Shown here: in pieces, positions 33,054 through 41,188 of the stretch | How positions within the stretch are numbered: the stretch's first letter is position 1 | How the letters are laid out: each line of letters opens with the position of its first letter | Assembly (NCBI GenBank): GCA_020725865.1 | Contig: DYEC01000012.1 | Location: forward strand, 62,001-126,000 | Length of the DNA: 64,000 bases | Origin: Anaerolinea sp. | Lineage (GTDB): Bacteria > Chloroflexota > Anaerolineae > Anaerolineales > Anaerolineaceae | Reading direction: 5' to 3' | Notes under the pieces: model-generated | The model's database searches: none | The model's input: the letters and a program-made list of their open reading frames with translations, nothing else | Told to the model about the DNA's origin: nothing | Translations under genes and position numbers: made by a program

Positions 33054-34031
33054 CTAAAACCAGCCACGCCGCTTGAAGAACACCAGCATTCCGATAGCAA
33101 TGATCAAAAAAACAATCCAAACTGCTGGATAAGCCAATTTCATGGATAACTCGGGCATGTACTTGAAATTCATGCCATATACCCCCGCTAGAAATGTAAG
33201 GGGGAGAAATATTGTAGAGACAATTGTCAATGCCTTCATGATTTCATTCAGGCGCAGTGAAGTCGAGTTTAGGTAGATATCCAGCGCAGAGCTGACGATA
33301 TCCCGGATGGTTTCGCTCATGTCCTGGATGCGAACCAGGTGGTCATAAACATCCCTGAAATATATTCGGCTTTGGCGATCTATAAAAGCAAAGTCATCCC
33401 GACTGAGGCGATTAACGATTTCGCGTTGTGGACCAACAATACGGCGCAACGACATAATTGTATGTTTTAGATCGAGAATACGCTGTAATGTTGCAACATT
33501 GGGTCGGGCGATGACTCTATCCTCAAGCTCTTCAATTTCTTCTGCCATCTGATCGATCAAAGGCATGTAGTCATCAACCAGCGCGTCCAGAATGGCGTGA
33601 CATAGAAAATCAGAGCCATTGGAATGCAAACGTTCATCGCGGTGGATGCGATGCCAGGTATAATCAATGGGCGGCATTTTGTCATTCTGAGAATGAGTAA
33701 CAACATAGTTTGACCCAAGGAAAATATCCAACTCCATTGTTTCCAAAGTTTGAAAATTCTGGTCGGGGCGGATCGCGTGTACGATAATAAACAGATATTG
33801 ACCAAAGTCATCTATCTTGGGCGTTTGATACCCAATGCTCTGGCAATCTTCAATGGCTAAAGGATGAAACTTAAAAATGTCCCGCAACACGCCCCAGAAC
33901 TCATCTGGGGTTGGTTGTTCTAATGAAACCCAGAGCAATCCCTTAGGTTGCTGAAGTGCATCAGAGATGTTTTGTCGAGATAAATTTGTATGAACAGTGC
34001 TGTCTGGAGCAAAATAAATAGAGCGAATCAT
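33054..34031 (-). CDS. corA: CorA-family magnesium/cobalt transporter
   Basis: 325 residues. A large acidic cytoplasmic N-terminal domain with SLEQPTPDEFWGVL and FKFHPLAIEDCQ, a long helix DRVIARPNVATLQRILDLK, and two C-terminal membrane helices with the selectivity motif YGMNFKYMPE between them. The C-terminus is basic (FFKRRGWF). It should form a pentameric Mg2+ channel. The gene stands alone between DegV and the divergent methyltransferase. Confidence 0.93.
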   Translation of the reverse strand: MIRSIYFAPDSTVHTNLSRQNISDALQQPKGLLWVSLEQPTPDEFWGVLRDIFKFHPLAIEDCQSIGYQTPKIDDFGQYLFIIVHAIRPDQNFQTLETMELDIFLGSNYVVTHSQNDKMPPIDYTWHRIHRDERLHSNGSDFLCHAILDALVDDYMPLIDQMAEEIEELEDRVIARPNVATLQRILDLKHTIMSLRRIVGPQREIVNRLSRDDFAFIDRQSRIYFRDVYDHLVRIQDMSETIRDIVSSALDIYLNSTSLRLNEIMKALTIVSTIFLPLTFLAGVYGMNFKYMPELSMKLAYPAVWIVFLIIAIGMLVFFKRRGWF

Positions 34032-34149
34032 CTAAGTGTTCAGAGTTATATAACTGTTTACGAAATTTTACATCATTGTAATTATAACCTTATTACTGAA
34101 AGGATTTTTTACCGGAAATTATATTTTGCTAAAGCTATGAGGAATACCC

Positions 34150-34725
34150 ATGGGAATAGTTGATTACTTTGGAATGATAGCCCCTTTTTATGACGCAATT
34201 TTTGGGCGTAATTCGAAAACTGACTGGGCGGCTGTGCTTTCGATAACCGCTGGTCAACGTGTCCTGGATGTAGCGGGTGGTACTGGGCGCGTGGTTGCAG
34301 ATTTACCAATTTTAGGTTGTCAGGTGGTTGTGGTGGACGAGTCTTTTGAAATGTTACAGCAAGCAAAGCGGAAGAAGGGGATACAACCAGTCTGTGCTCG
34401 TGCCGAACAGTTGCCATTTCCTGGTTCAATTTTTGATCGGGTCATCATGGTGGATGCCATACATCATGTTGCAGATCAAGTTCGGTCTGCGGCTGAGCTG
34501 CTTCGCGTTTTAAGATTAGATGGCATTCTGGTTCTTCAGGAGCCGGATATTCGTAAACTGGCGGTCAAGTTTATTGCTCTCATAGAAAAGATTTTGTTGA
34601 TGCGCAGCCATTTTCTGAATGCAGAGCAAATTGTCAACCTTTTTAGTTTATCTGACAGACAGATCCAAGTAAATCGTCAGGGATGGGAAATATTGATTTC
34701 CGTGCAGCAGCAGAACCCCTCTTAG
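34150..34725 (+). CDS. Class I SAM-dependent methyltransferase (UbiE-like)
   Basis: 191 residues. FGMIAPFYDAIFG at the N-terminus resembles UbiE/MenG-type enzymes; VLDVAGGTGRVVADL is the SAM-binding motif I, VVVDESFEMLQQA motif post-I, LPFPGSIFDRVIMVDAIHHV motif II, and LRLDGILVLQEPD the later strand. Substrate unknown; a quinone or lipid precursor is possible. It converges with the SufT-like gene, with 2 bases between the stops. Confidence 0.86.
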   Translation: MGIVDYFGMIAPFYDAIFGRNSKTDWAAVLSITAGQRVLDVAGGTGRVVADLPILGCQVVVVDESFEMLQQAKRKKGIQPVCARAEQLPFPGSIFDRVIMVDAIHHVADQVRSAAELLRVLRLDGILVLQEPDIRKLAVKFIALIEKILLMRSHFLNAEQIVNLFSLSDRQIQVNRQGWEILISVQQQNPS

Positions 34726-34727
34726 TT

Positions 34728-35075
34728 TCAATAAAGCCCCCAATCTGCGCCCAAGCCTTCTTCCATCATTGAAAAATCCCACATTTCCATCCCTAGCTGA
34801 ACATATGTGGGACGTTGTAGCACCTGTTCTGCTTTTTGACGCGTGGTTTCCAGCATTGCAGGTCCATATGGACAAAAGGGGGTGGTTAAAATCATATGGA
34901 TCGTAGCACTATCTGGTTCGATGATTACATTGCGGACCAAACCAAGTTGAATGATGTTCAAGCCGATTTCCGGGTCGGTAACCGAACGAAGCTCTTCACG
35001 CAATTTTTCTGATAATTCAGGATAGTCTTTTTCGGAGTCCCAAGTTGGACGATAACTTCCGCTAGGGGTAGTCAT
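34728..35075 (-). CDS. MIP18/SufT-like DUF59 protein (Fe-S cluster assembly)
   Basis: 115 residues. LREELRSVTDPEIGLNIIQLGLV and the cysteine motif LTTPFCPYGPAML are the DUF59 signature of PaaD, SufT and MIP18 proteins that help to insert iron-sulfur clusters. The final residues EMWDFSMMEEGLGADWGLY are conserved in stand-alone bacterial members. Fifteen bases downstream of a SufR-like regulator gene, suggesting shared control by iron-sulfur status. No other suf gene is encoded nearby. Confidence 0.88.
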   Translation of the reverse strand: MTTPSGSYRPTWDSEKDYPELSEKLREELRSVTDPEIGLNIIQLGLVRNVIIEPDSATIHMILTTPFCPYGPAMLETTRQKAEQVLQRPTYVQLGMEMWDFSMMEEGLGADWGLY

Positions 35076-35090
35076 AAAGCTTTCTCCTGT

Positions 35091-35717
35091 TTAATCGCTG
35101 GTCTGCAAGCGATAGATGCAAAACGGATCGCCTTGTAATACACAACCAATTTTCTTAGCTTGGACTTTAAGGATCGAGGTGATCAATATTTGATCCACTA
35201 CACAAACCTCTGGATGGTTTTGACTGACATGGTAGTACGGACAGGACAGTTCCCGTATCTCATAGTATCCTTCTCTTTTTTCCCATTCTAGAGTGAATCC
35301 CTCTTGGGCAAGGATTTGTTTGAGATAGTTGAGGCGCTGTTCCATTGGCAGGCTGGCTGCTTTCTCGGAGTATTCTTTTGCCAGGTCATCAGCCATTTTG
35401 GCAAATAATTGTTGTACGGCGGTCTCGGGCAGCTTTTCCTTGATTTGTTCCAGCAAGCGATTGGTTAGGCGTAAATACCGGGTTGGAAACCGCTCAACCC
35501 CTTTTTCGGTCAAGGAATACACCAAACGTGGGCGCCCAACCCCATGACGTTCTTCTTCTGCAATCACAGTGCCTTCTGCTTGCAGATTGGTCAGGTGGTG
35601 CCGAACGGATATTGCATTGATGCCGACAGCATCGGCTAAATCATTAATGCTTGAACGAGGGTGATTGAGTAAAGTTTGGAGAATGCGTTCACGAGTGCTT
35701 TTCATCTTCTGTCCCAA
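35091..35717 (-). CDS. SufR-like winged-helix transcriptional regulator with cysteine-rich C-terminus
   Basis: 208 residues from TTG 35717, or 204 from ATG 35705. The N-terminal winged helix has TRERILQTLLNHPRSSINDLA, DAVGINAISVRHHLTNLQ and GRPRLVYSLTEKG (ArsR/MarR-like wing). A helical dimerisation region follows, and the C-terminus carries four cysteines, ELSCPYYHVSQNHPEVC and GCVLQGDPFC, in the arrangement of the iron-sulfur cluster ligands of SufR and IscR-like repressors. It probably senses iron-sulfur or redox state and controls itself and the SufT-like gene. A good promoter (35738-35767) precedes it. Confidence 0.85.
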   Translation of the reverse strand: MGQKMKSTRERILQTLLNHPRSSINDLADAVGINAISVRHHLTNLQAEGTVIAEEERHGVGRPRLVYSLTEKGVERFPTRYLRLTNRLLEQIKEKLPETAVQQLFAKMADDLAKEYSEKAASLPMEQRLNYLKQILAQEGFTLEWEKREGYYEIRELSCPYYHVSQNHPEVCVVDQILITSILKVQAKKIGCVLQGDPFCIYRLQTSD

Positions 35718-35737
35718 AATTTATTCTTAGCAACGAA

Positions 35738-35767
35738 AGTATATCATAAGCACGTAAATTATGTCAA
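35738..35767 (-). promoter_or_regulatory. Sigma70 promoter of the sufR-like/sufT-like operon
   Basis: Read on the minus strand: TTGACA (35767-35762), 18 bases, TATACT (35743-35738). The start site near 35731 gives a leader of about 14-26 bases. Confidence 0.72.
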
Positions 35768-35819
35768 TAAATAGATTTTTATGTTAAATATTTTGTTCAA
35801 ATATATAGTGGAATGAGCA

Positions 35820-35848
35820 TTGATTACAGATGCAACCTCGCGTATAAT
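35820..35848 (+). promoter_or_regulatory. Sigma70 promoter of alaS
   Basis: TTGATT (35820-35825), 17 bases, TATAAT (35843-35848). The start site near 35855 is after the upstream in-frame start codon at 35820, which fixes the alaS start at 35895. Confidence 0.78.
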
Positions 35849-35894
35849 TCAGCCCATCAATTTGATTTTATATTTGCTTAAAAGGGTGTCTATT

Positions 35895-38636
35895 ATGACA
35901 AAACCGCACACAGGTGCTGAGATTCGCCAGTCATTTATTGATTTCTTTGTGGAAAGAGGTCATACCTTTGTTCCATCTTCTTCCCTGGTTCCTGGGGGTG
36001 ATCCAACCCTTCTTTTTACCAATGCTGGTATGGTGCAATTTAAAGATGTTTTCTTAGGCACAGACCATCGTCCTTATTCTCGTGCAGTTAACTCCCAAAA
36101 GTGTATGAGAGTTGCGGGAAAGCATAACGATCTCGATGACGTGGGGCGTGATGACACCCATCATACATTTTTTGAGATGCTTGGTAATTGGTCCTTTGGG
36201 GATTATTATAAAAAAGAAGCTATTGCCTGGGCATGGGAGCTTTTGACGGATGTGTGGGGTTTAAAGAAGGAGAATCTGTGGGCAACATGCTTCAAAGATG
36301 AGAAAGGTGAAATTCCTACAGACGAAGAAGCGGCAGAAAACTGGGCAAAACAACCGGGAATGAACCCTGACCATATCCTTTACTTTGGTCGCAAGGATAA
36401 CTTTTGGGAGATGGCAGATACAGGTCCCTGCGGACCTTGTAGTGAGATTCACATAGACCTTGGTCCAGAGTTTTGTGATAAACAGGGAGTTCCAGGGCAT
36501 GTTTGCCGTGTAAATGGAGATTGCAAACGTTTCTTGGAGATTTGGAACCTGGTGTTTATTCAGTATAACCGACTGGGACCTTCGTCTTTGGAACCATTAC
36601 CGGCCTGCCACGTGGATACTGGTATGGGCTTGGAACGCATTGTCAGCATTATGCAAGGTGTGTATTCAAACTACCGGACCGATTTGCTTTCCCCGTTATT
36701 GGATACTGTTCAACGGCTTGCCGGCCACACACTGGCCCAACGAGAAGCAAATTTAACACCCTACCGGGTAATTGCCGATCATGGACGCGCTGCCACTTTT
36801 TTGATCGCCGACGGAGTAGTTCCTGGAAATACGGGCAGAAATTATGTCTGCCGGATGATAGTCCGGCGAGCGGCTCGTTTTGGCAGTAAACTGGGATTGC
36901 ATGAGCCTTTTTTGGCGAAGGTTGCCGAAACAGTGATAGAGCACTATGGTGACGTATATCCTGAGTTGAGGCGGAATCAGTTCGCTATTCTGGCAAGCCT
37001 GACGCGAGAAGAGCAGAGATTCAAGCGCACTGTGGAAACTGGGTTGGCAGTGTTGGACGAGGCTCTGGCGGAATTAAAGGCAAAGAATGCAAAAGTCCTC
37101 GATGGAGCAATCGCTTTTGATTTATATGCCACGCATGGTCTACCGCTGGAACTGACTCGTGACGTAGCCCGTGAACAAGGTTTGGAAGTGGACGAACCAG
37201 GCTTTCGAAAAGCGATGGAAGAGCACCGGATAGTCTCTGGTGCCGGAAAAGCTTTTGGTCAGCTTGGAGGAGAAGATGTTGATGTATATCGTGAAATTTT
37301 TGAGCAACTCACTGCAGAAGGAAAACTAGCGGAAACCGGGGTAATTTATGATCCATATCGCCTTTTGCAGACGGAAGGTCCTATCCTGGCAATCGTTCGG
37401 GAAGGTGAACCAGTACTTGAAGCGGTGGACGGTGATGAAATTGAGGTTATTTTGCCTGAGACCGGTTTTTATGTTGAATCTGGTGGTCAGGTTTCGGATA
37501 CAGGTTGGATTGTATCTGCAGAACAACCTAGCTGGAAGATAGAAATTGTGGATATGCGTCGTCCGGCGGCAGGGGTAATCGTTCATGTTGGAAAGGTTGT
37601 TCAGGGAATGCCAAAGGTCGGAGATATGGCAATTGCCGCAGTAGATGCCCAACGACGACGTGATATTATGCGCAATCACACGGCGACGCATCTTTTGCAT
37701 GCTGAGCTTCATGCAATTTTGGGTGAACATGCCCGACAGGCCGGTTCACTGGTTGCGCCAGATCGATTGCGCTTTGATTTCACCCACCCCGAAGCTTTAA
37801 CTGCTGAGCAACTAGAGCAAATTGAAGCAGGGGTTAATCGGGCGATTTTACAAAATTATCGTCTCTCTGTTAATTACAAACAGCTTTCACAGGCCATTGC
37901 GGAGGGGGCAATGGCGCTTTTTGGCGAAAAATATGGCGAAACGGTTCGCACCATTGCAATTGGCGATGAAGAGCCCTTCTCATACGAGTTGTGTGGTGGA
38001 ACGCATGTCGAAGAAACGGGCGACATTGGCGTTTTCTTGATCACTGGTGAGGGTAGCGCTGCTGCCGGTGTCAGGCGCATTGAGGCGGTGACCGGTCGTG
38101 GAGCTTACGAGTTGATTCAGCGGCGCTTTCGTATTCTGCGACGCACTGCCGCTTTATTGAGTGGTTCAATGGACGATGTCCCTGAAAAGGTTAGCAATTT
38201 GTCCGTTGAGCTGGAACAAACGCGAAAGCTGGTTAGCAAGTTACGACAAGAGCTTGTTGCTTATGAGTTTGAGCGCCATTTAGAGAATGTTATTCGCGTA
38301 AAGGATGTTCCGGTTTTGGCCGTAAGACTTGAAAACGCAGACGCAGACACGCTAAGGCAGATGACAGACCGGTTCCGCCAAAAGTACGGTAGCGGCGTGG
38401 TTGTTGTGGGCAGTGTTACAGACGATGCCCGTCCCATGATTGTGGCGGCTGTAACAGATGACTTAATCAAAAGAGGCTTGCATGCTGGGGAAATGGTCAA
38501 AGCTATTGCACAATTGGTTGGTGGAAGTGGTGGCGGTCGTCCGACATTGGCGCAGGCTGGCGGCAAGGATGCAGGACGTCTTAAAGAGGCGTTGGATCAG
38601 GTTGTGCCCTTTGTTCGTTCCAGGTTGCGGGATTAA
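35895..38636 (+). CDS. alaS: Alanyl-tRNA synthetase
   Basis: 913 residues from ATG 35895, slightly longer than the usual 875. Class II catalytic core with RGHTFVPSSSLVPGGDPTLL, FTNAGMVQFKDVFLG, KHNDLDDVGRDDTHHTFFEM and GMGLERIV; editing domain with HTATHLLHAEL and the zinc-type CGGTHVEETGDIG; C-terminal oligomerisation and tRNA-binding domain ending LVGGSGGGRPTLAQAGG. It charges tRNA-Ala and clears mischarged Ser or Gly. The gene stands alone and ends in a strong bidirectional terminator. Confidence 0.98.
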   Translation: MTKPHTGAEIRQSFIDFFVERGHTFVPSSSLVPGGDPTLLFTNAGMVQFKDVFLGTDHRPYSRAVNSQKCMRVAGKHNDLDDVGRDDTHHTFFEMLGNWSFGDYYKKEAIAWAWELLTDVWGLKKENLWATCFKDEKGEIPTDEEAAENWAKQPGMNPDHILYFGRKDNFWEMADTGPCGPCSEIHIDLGPEFCDKQGVPGHVCRVNGDCKRFLEIWNLVFIQYNRLGPSSLEPLPACHVDTGMGLERIVSIMQGVYSNYRTDLLSPLLDTVQRLAGHTLAQREANLTPYRVIADHGRAATFLIADGVVPGNTGRNYVCRMIVRRAARFGSKLGLHEPFLAKVAETVIEHYGDVYPELRRNQFAILASLTREEQRFKRTVETGLAVLDEALAELKAKNAKVLDGAIAFDLYATHGLPLELTRDVAREQGLEVDEPGFRKAMEEHRIVSGAGKAFGQLGGEDVDVYREIFEQLTAEGKLAETGVIYDPYRLLQTEGPILAIVREGEPVLEAVDGDEIEVILPETGFYVESGGQVSDTGWIVSAEQPSWKIEIVDMRRPAAGVIVHVGKVVQGMPKVGDMAIAAVDAQRRRDIMRNHTATHLLHAELHAILGEHARQAGSLVAPDRLRFDFTHPEALTAEQLEQIEAGVNRAILQNYRLSVNYKQLSQAIAEGAMALFGEKYGETVRTIAIGDEEPFSYELCGGTHVEETGDIGVFLITGEGSAAAGVRRIEAVTGRGAYELIQRRFRILRRTAALLSGSMDDVPEKVSNLSVELEQTRKLVSKLRQELVAYEFERHLENVIRVKDVPVLAVRLENADADTLRQMTDRFRQKYGSGVVVVGSVTDDARPMIVAAVTDDLIKRGLHAGEMVKAIAQLVGGSGGGRPTLAQAGGKDAGRLKEALDQVVPFVRSRLRD

Positions 38637-38642
38637 GAAAAT

Positions 38643-38680
38643 CACCCCTGGATGTTGATCGATATCCAGGGGTGCATGTT
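38643..38680. terminator. Bidirectional terminator between alaS and pepA
   Basis: CACCCCTGGAT (38643-38653) pairs with ATCCAGGGGTG (38664-38674), 11 bp, with ATGTTTTAA following on plus and ATTTTC on minus. It lies between two convergent genes. Confidence 0.85.
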
Positions 38681-38684
38681 TTAA

Positions 38685-40133
38685 TCAAGAAGTTAAACTC
38701 TCAAGGTAGTCTACAAGAAGACGAATTCCAAACCCTGTTGCACCTTTTGGTGATAGGAGAGTTTCTTTAGGAGTGTCTGCTACCCCAGCAATATCAATGT
38801 GTGCCCAAGGACACTGGTCATCAACAAACTGCTTAAGGAAGATGCCCCCAGTGATAGTTGAGGCTTCACCCGGTGTCCCTGCGTTTTTAAGATCAGCTTC
38901 GTCGCTCTTGATGGATTCAAGATATTCTTCGTCCAAGGGTAATTGCCATAATTTTTCACAAGTTTTCTCTCCGGCTTCCATCAGCTTGGCTGTTAATTCC
39001 GCATTGTTAGACATAATGCCGGCGCGTATTCTGCCGAGAGCAGTGATCACTCCACCAGTTAATGTTGCCAGATCTATCATAGCGCGAGGGTTGTACGTTT
39101 TTTGAGCATAGGTAAGCGCGTCTGAAAGTACCAAGCGCCCTTCTGCATCTGTAGTGATGATTTCGATAGTCTTTCCGGACAGGGTGGTAATGATATCATC
39201 TGGGCGGTATGAATTGGCGGAGATCATGTTCTCTGCCGCAGCGATGATGCCCACCAGGGGGATGGGTAACCGGAGAGTAGCTGCAGCTTGCAAGATTGCC
39301 ATGACGGTTAATCCACCGCACTTGTCGTACTTCATGCCCTGAATATTAGTTGTGCTTTTGAGAGAGTAGCCGCCCGTATCAAAGGTAATGGCTTTGCCGA
39401 TCAGGACAATTGGTTTTTCTTGTGGATTTTGTCCTGGATACTCCAGCACAATCATTTGGGGCGGTGTTTTACTGCCCTGTCCAACAGCCAGAATGCCACC
39501 AGCTTTCATTTCTGCCAGCGCTTTCTCATCCAGAATAATGCATTTCAGTCCAAATTTCTGTGCAAGTGCTTGGGCTATCTCAGCCAAAGTAACGGGATTA
39601 ATCACGCTTCCCGGTTCATGTGCCCATTCGCGTTCCAGATTGACTGCAGTGGTCAGGATAGTGGCTTTTTGTATTATTTCAGCAACAAGTGCACTCTTAT
39701 CGTTACAAAAGACTCGCACAGTTACATCAGCAGTTGTATTGTCTTTGCTTTTATAACGGTTAAATTCAAACGCGCCCAATAACAAACCCTCACAGAAAGA
39801 TGAGAAGGCATCTTTGATTGAAAATTTGTTAAACTCTAAATGCTGGATGTCCGCGGTTACAGCGCCAGATTTTTTCAACCAGCGTGCCAGTGAACCACCT
39901 GCCTGTCGGAAAGTATCACTGGTGCATTTCTTTTGTTCCCCAAGCGAGATGATGATTTCATGGTTACCTGAAGCGGTTTTAGTGATCAGGATATCTCCCA
40001 CTTGTTTTCCAGGCCTTCCGGGCGAGGGTTTTTCTGCCGCAAAATCCAGATGAATAAGCAACTCGCTAGGCGCCTCTTGGGGATCTGCAATGCGGATTTG
40101 AAGTGGATTTTTATATTCGAGATTTACTGACAC
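38685..40133 (-). CDS. pepA: Leucyl aminopeptidase (M17 family)
   Basis: 482 residues. The C-terminal catalytic domain has VLIGKAITFDTGGYSLKS (Lys and Asp metal ligands), MKYDKCGGLTVMAIL, ITTDAEGRLVLSDALTYA (Asp, Glu and the catalytic Arg) and ATLTGG. The N-terminal domain (to about residue 165) is divergent, as is usual in M17. A two-metal cytosolic hexameric exopeptidase. Nine bases downstream of the DJ-1-like gene, so probably in one operon. Confidence 0.95.
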   Translation of the reverse strand: MSVNLEYKNPLQIRIADPQEAPSELLIHLDFAAEKPSPGRPGKQVGDILITKTASGNHEIIISLGEQKKCTSDTFRQAGGSLARWLKKSGAVTADIQHLEFNKFSIKDAFSSFCEGLLLGAFEFNRYKSKDNTTADVTVRVFCNDKSALVAEIIQKATILTTAVNLEREWAHEPGSVINPVTLAEIAQALAQKFGLKCIILDEKALAEMKAGGILAVGQGSKTPPQMIVLEYPGQNPQEKPIVLIGKAITFDTGGYSLKSTTNIQGMKYDKCGGLTVMAILQAAATLRLPIPLVGIIAAAENMISANSYRPDDIITTLSGKTIEIITTDAEGRLVLSDALTYAQKTYNPRAMIDLATLTGGVITALGRIRAGIMSNNAELTAKLMEAGEKTCEKLWQLPLDEEYLESIKSDEADLKNAGTPGEASTITGGIFLKQFVDDQCPWAHIDIAGVADTPKETLLSPKGATGFGIRLLVDYLESLTS

Positions 40134-40142
40134 AATACGCTC

Positions 40143-40667
40143 CTATTTCTCAGATAATGCATTGATTAATTCGCGACAAAAGACAGGAATATCTGCAACT
40201 ACTCTGCCCCATACAAGGTTGCCGCTCCGGAAGGCAGCTTCGTCGCGCCAGATGGCACCAGCGTTAATCAGGTCGTCTTTGATACCTTCGCTTCCAGTGG
40301 CAGTATGTCCTTTGACAATGCCGGCGCTGATTCCCACCAATCCGGCATGGCAAATCATCGCAATTATTTTGCCGGATTGATACATCTGGCGTATTAGTTG
40401 TTTGACCGCGTCATAGCGGCGAATTTTATCGGGTGCCCAGCCACCTGGAATGACAACCGCATCAAAATGCTCTGCCCGTACATCTGAAAAACTCACTTCT
40501 GCCTGAGCTTTCAGCCCTCCCTTTCCTTGATAGGTTTCACCAGCTTTAATTCCGGCAATGACTATGCTGGCACCTTCTTCTTGAAGACGCATTAAAGGCA
40601 CCCAAAACTCCAGGTCTTCAAATTCTGGACCAACTAGATAGAGAATGCGTTTATCTTTAAGTTTCAT
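40143..40667 (-). CDS. DJ-1/PfpI family protein
   Basis: 174 residues. PEFEDLEFWVPLMRLQEEG supplies the conserved Glu, VVIPGGWAPDKIRR follows, and the nucleophile elbow is AMICHAGL with Cys106-His107, then GHTATGSEGIKDDLINAGA. This is the PfpI / YhbO branch; these proteins act as stress-related glyoxalase or deglycase-like enzymes or peptidases. Upstream of pepA in the same orientation, preceded by a 229-base region full of hairpins. Confidence 0.92.
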   Translation of the reverse strand: MKLKDKRILYLVGPEFEDLEFWVPLMRLQEEGASIVIAGIKAGETYQGKGGLKAQAEVSFSDVRAEHFDAVVIPGGWAPDKIRRYDAVKQLIRQMYQSGKIIAMICHAGLVGISAGIVKGHTATGSEGIKDDLINAGAIWRDEAAFRSGNLVWGRVVADIPVFCRELINALSEK

Positions 40668-40896
40668 TTTTTTCTTTCTACAGATGTGATTTTAGCTCTT
40701 TTGGAAACATTAAACTTATCTTGGTTGGCTGTTCTTGAGGGATCAGAGTCTTTTATGGGATTTTTCTCTCACGTTTTGATGTATACCGGATTCAGGTCCG
40801 ATTTTAAGCGGGCTACAAGCCCTCAATCAAGCAAATCCGGCATTGGTTAAGCCGGATCGCTGGGACGTGACTAACTGCTCAGTCGGTTAAACCCGG
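40668..40896 (-). other. Hairpin-rich region between the Flp pilin and the DJ-1-like gene
   Basis: On the minus strand: GATCCGGC / GCCGGAT (40835-40858 region) as a 7-bp hairpin with a 9-base loop directly after the pilin gene, then GGGC-TTGTA-GCCC, then a third small CGGA / TCCG hairpin, then TATACATC as a possible -10 near 40780. The first may be the pilin terminator although the T tract is poor. No ORF is convincing. Confidence 0.45.
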
Positions 40897-41043
40897 TTAA
40901 ATCATGGGGATTATATCGCTGAACATTTTCCCGACAGTTGGTCCGAGCAAAGCCAGGATCACAATGACAATAATAGCCACCAACACAATGATTAATGCGT
41001 ATTCGACCAAGCCTTGCCCTTTTTGACCTTTCAGCGAGAACAT
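40897..41043 (-). CDS. Flp/Fap-type pilin (class III prepilin)
   Basis: 48 residues from ATG 41043, preceded by GGGAGGAGGT at 41051-41060; a frame extending to 41082 is not needed. The N-terminus FSLKGQKGQGLVEYALII has the Gly-x-G-x-VEYALI pattern of Flp pilins, with the Glu and Tyr after the prepilin peptidase site, followed by one long hydrophobic helix. It is exported and assembled by a Tad system, but no tad or cpa gene is encoded within this window. Confidence 0.85.
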   Translation of the reverse strand: MFSLKGQKGQGLVEYALIIVLVAIIVIVILALLGPTVGKMFSDIIPMI

Positions 41044-41130
41044 GTTTACCACCTCCTCCCATAATGGCGTTAATTTAATCAATTATATACATAGTTTCTT
41101 GTTTTTTTCAAATTACAGATTTGCAATGTT

Positions 41131-41171
41131 TTAAAAAGACAGGGTCACATATGTTCATGCGACCCTGTCTT
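41131..41171 (-). terminator. Terminator of the glycine cleavage operon
   Basis: AAGACAGGGTC (41136-41146) pairs with GACCCTGTCTT (41161-41171), 11 bp with a 14-base loop, followed on the minus strand by TTTTAAAAC. It lies 18 bases after the gcvPB stop. Confidence 0.85.
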
Positions 41172-41188
41172 GTAACGTTGGAAACTTA

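Noticed and set aside
40871-41062. 63-codon minus-strand frame over the Flp pilin
   Set aside because: Frame-shifted shadow of the pilin gene; it starts inside the pilin's ribosome-binding region.
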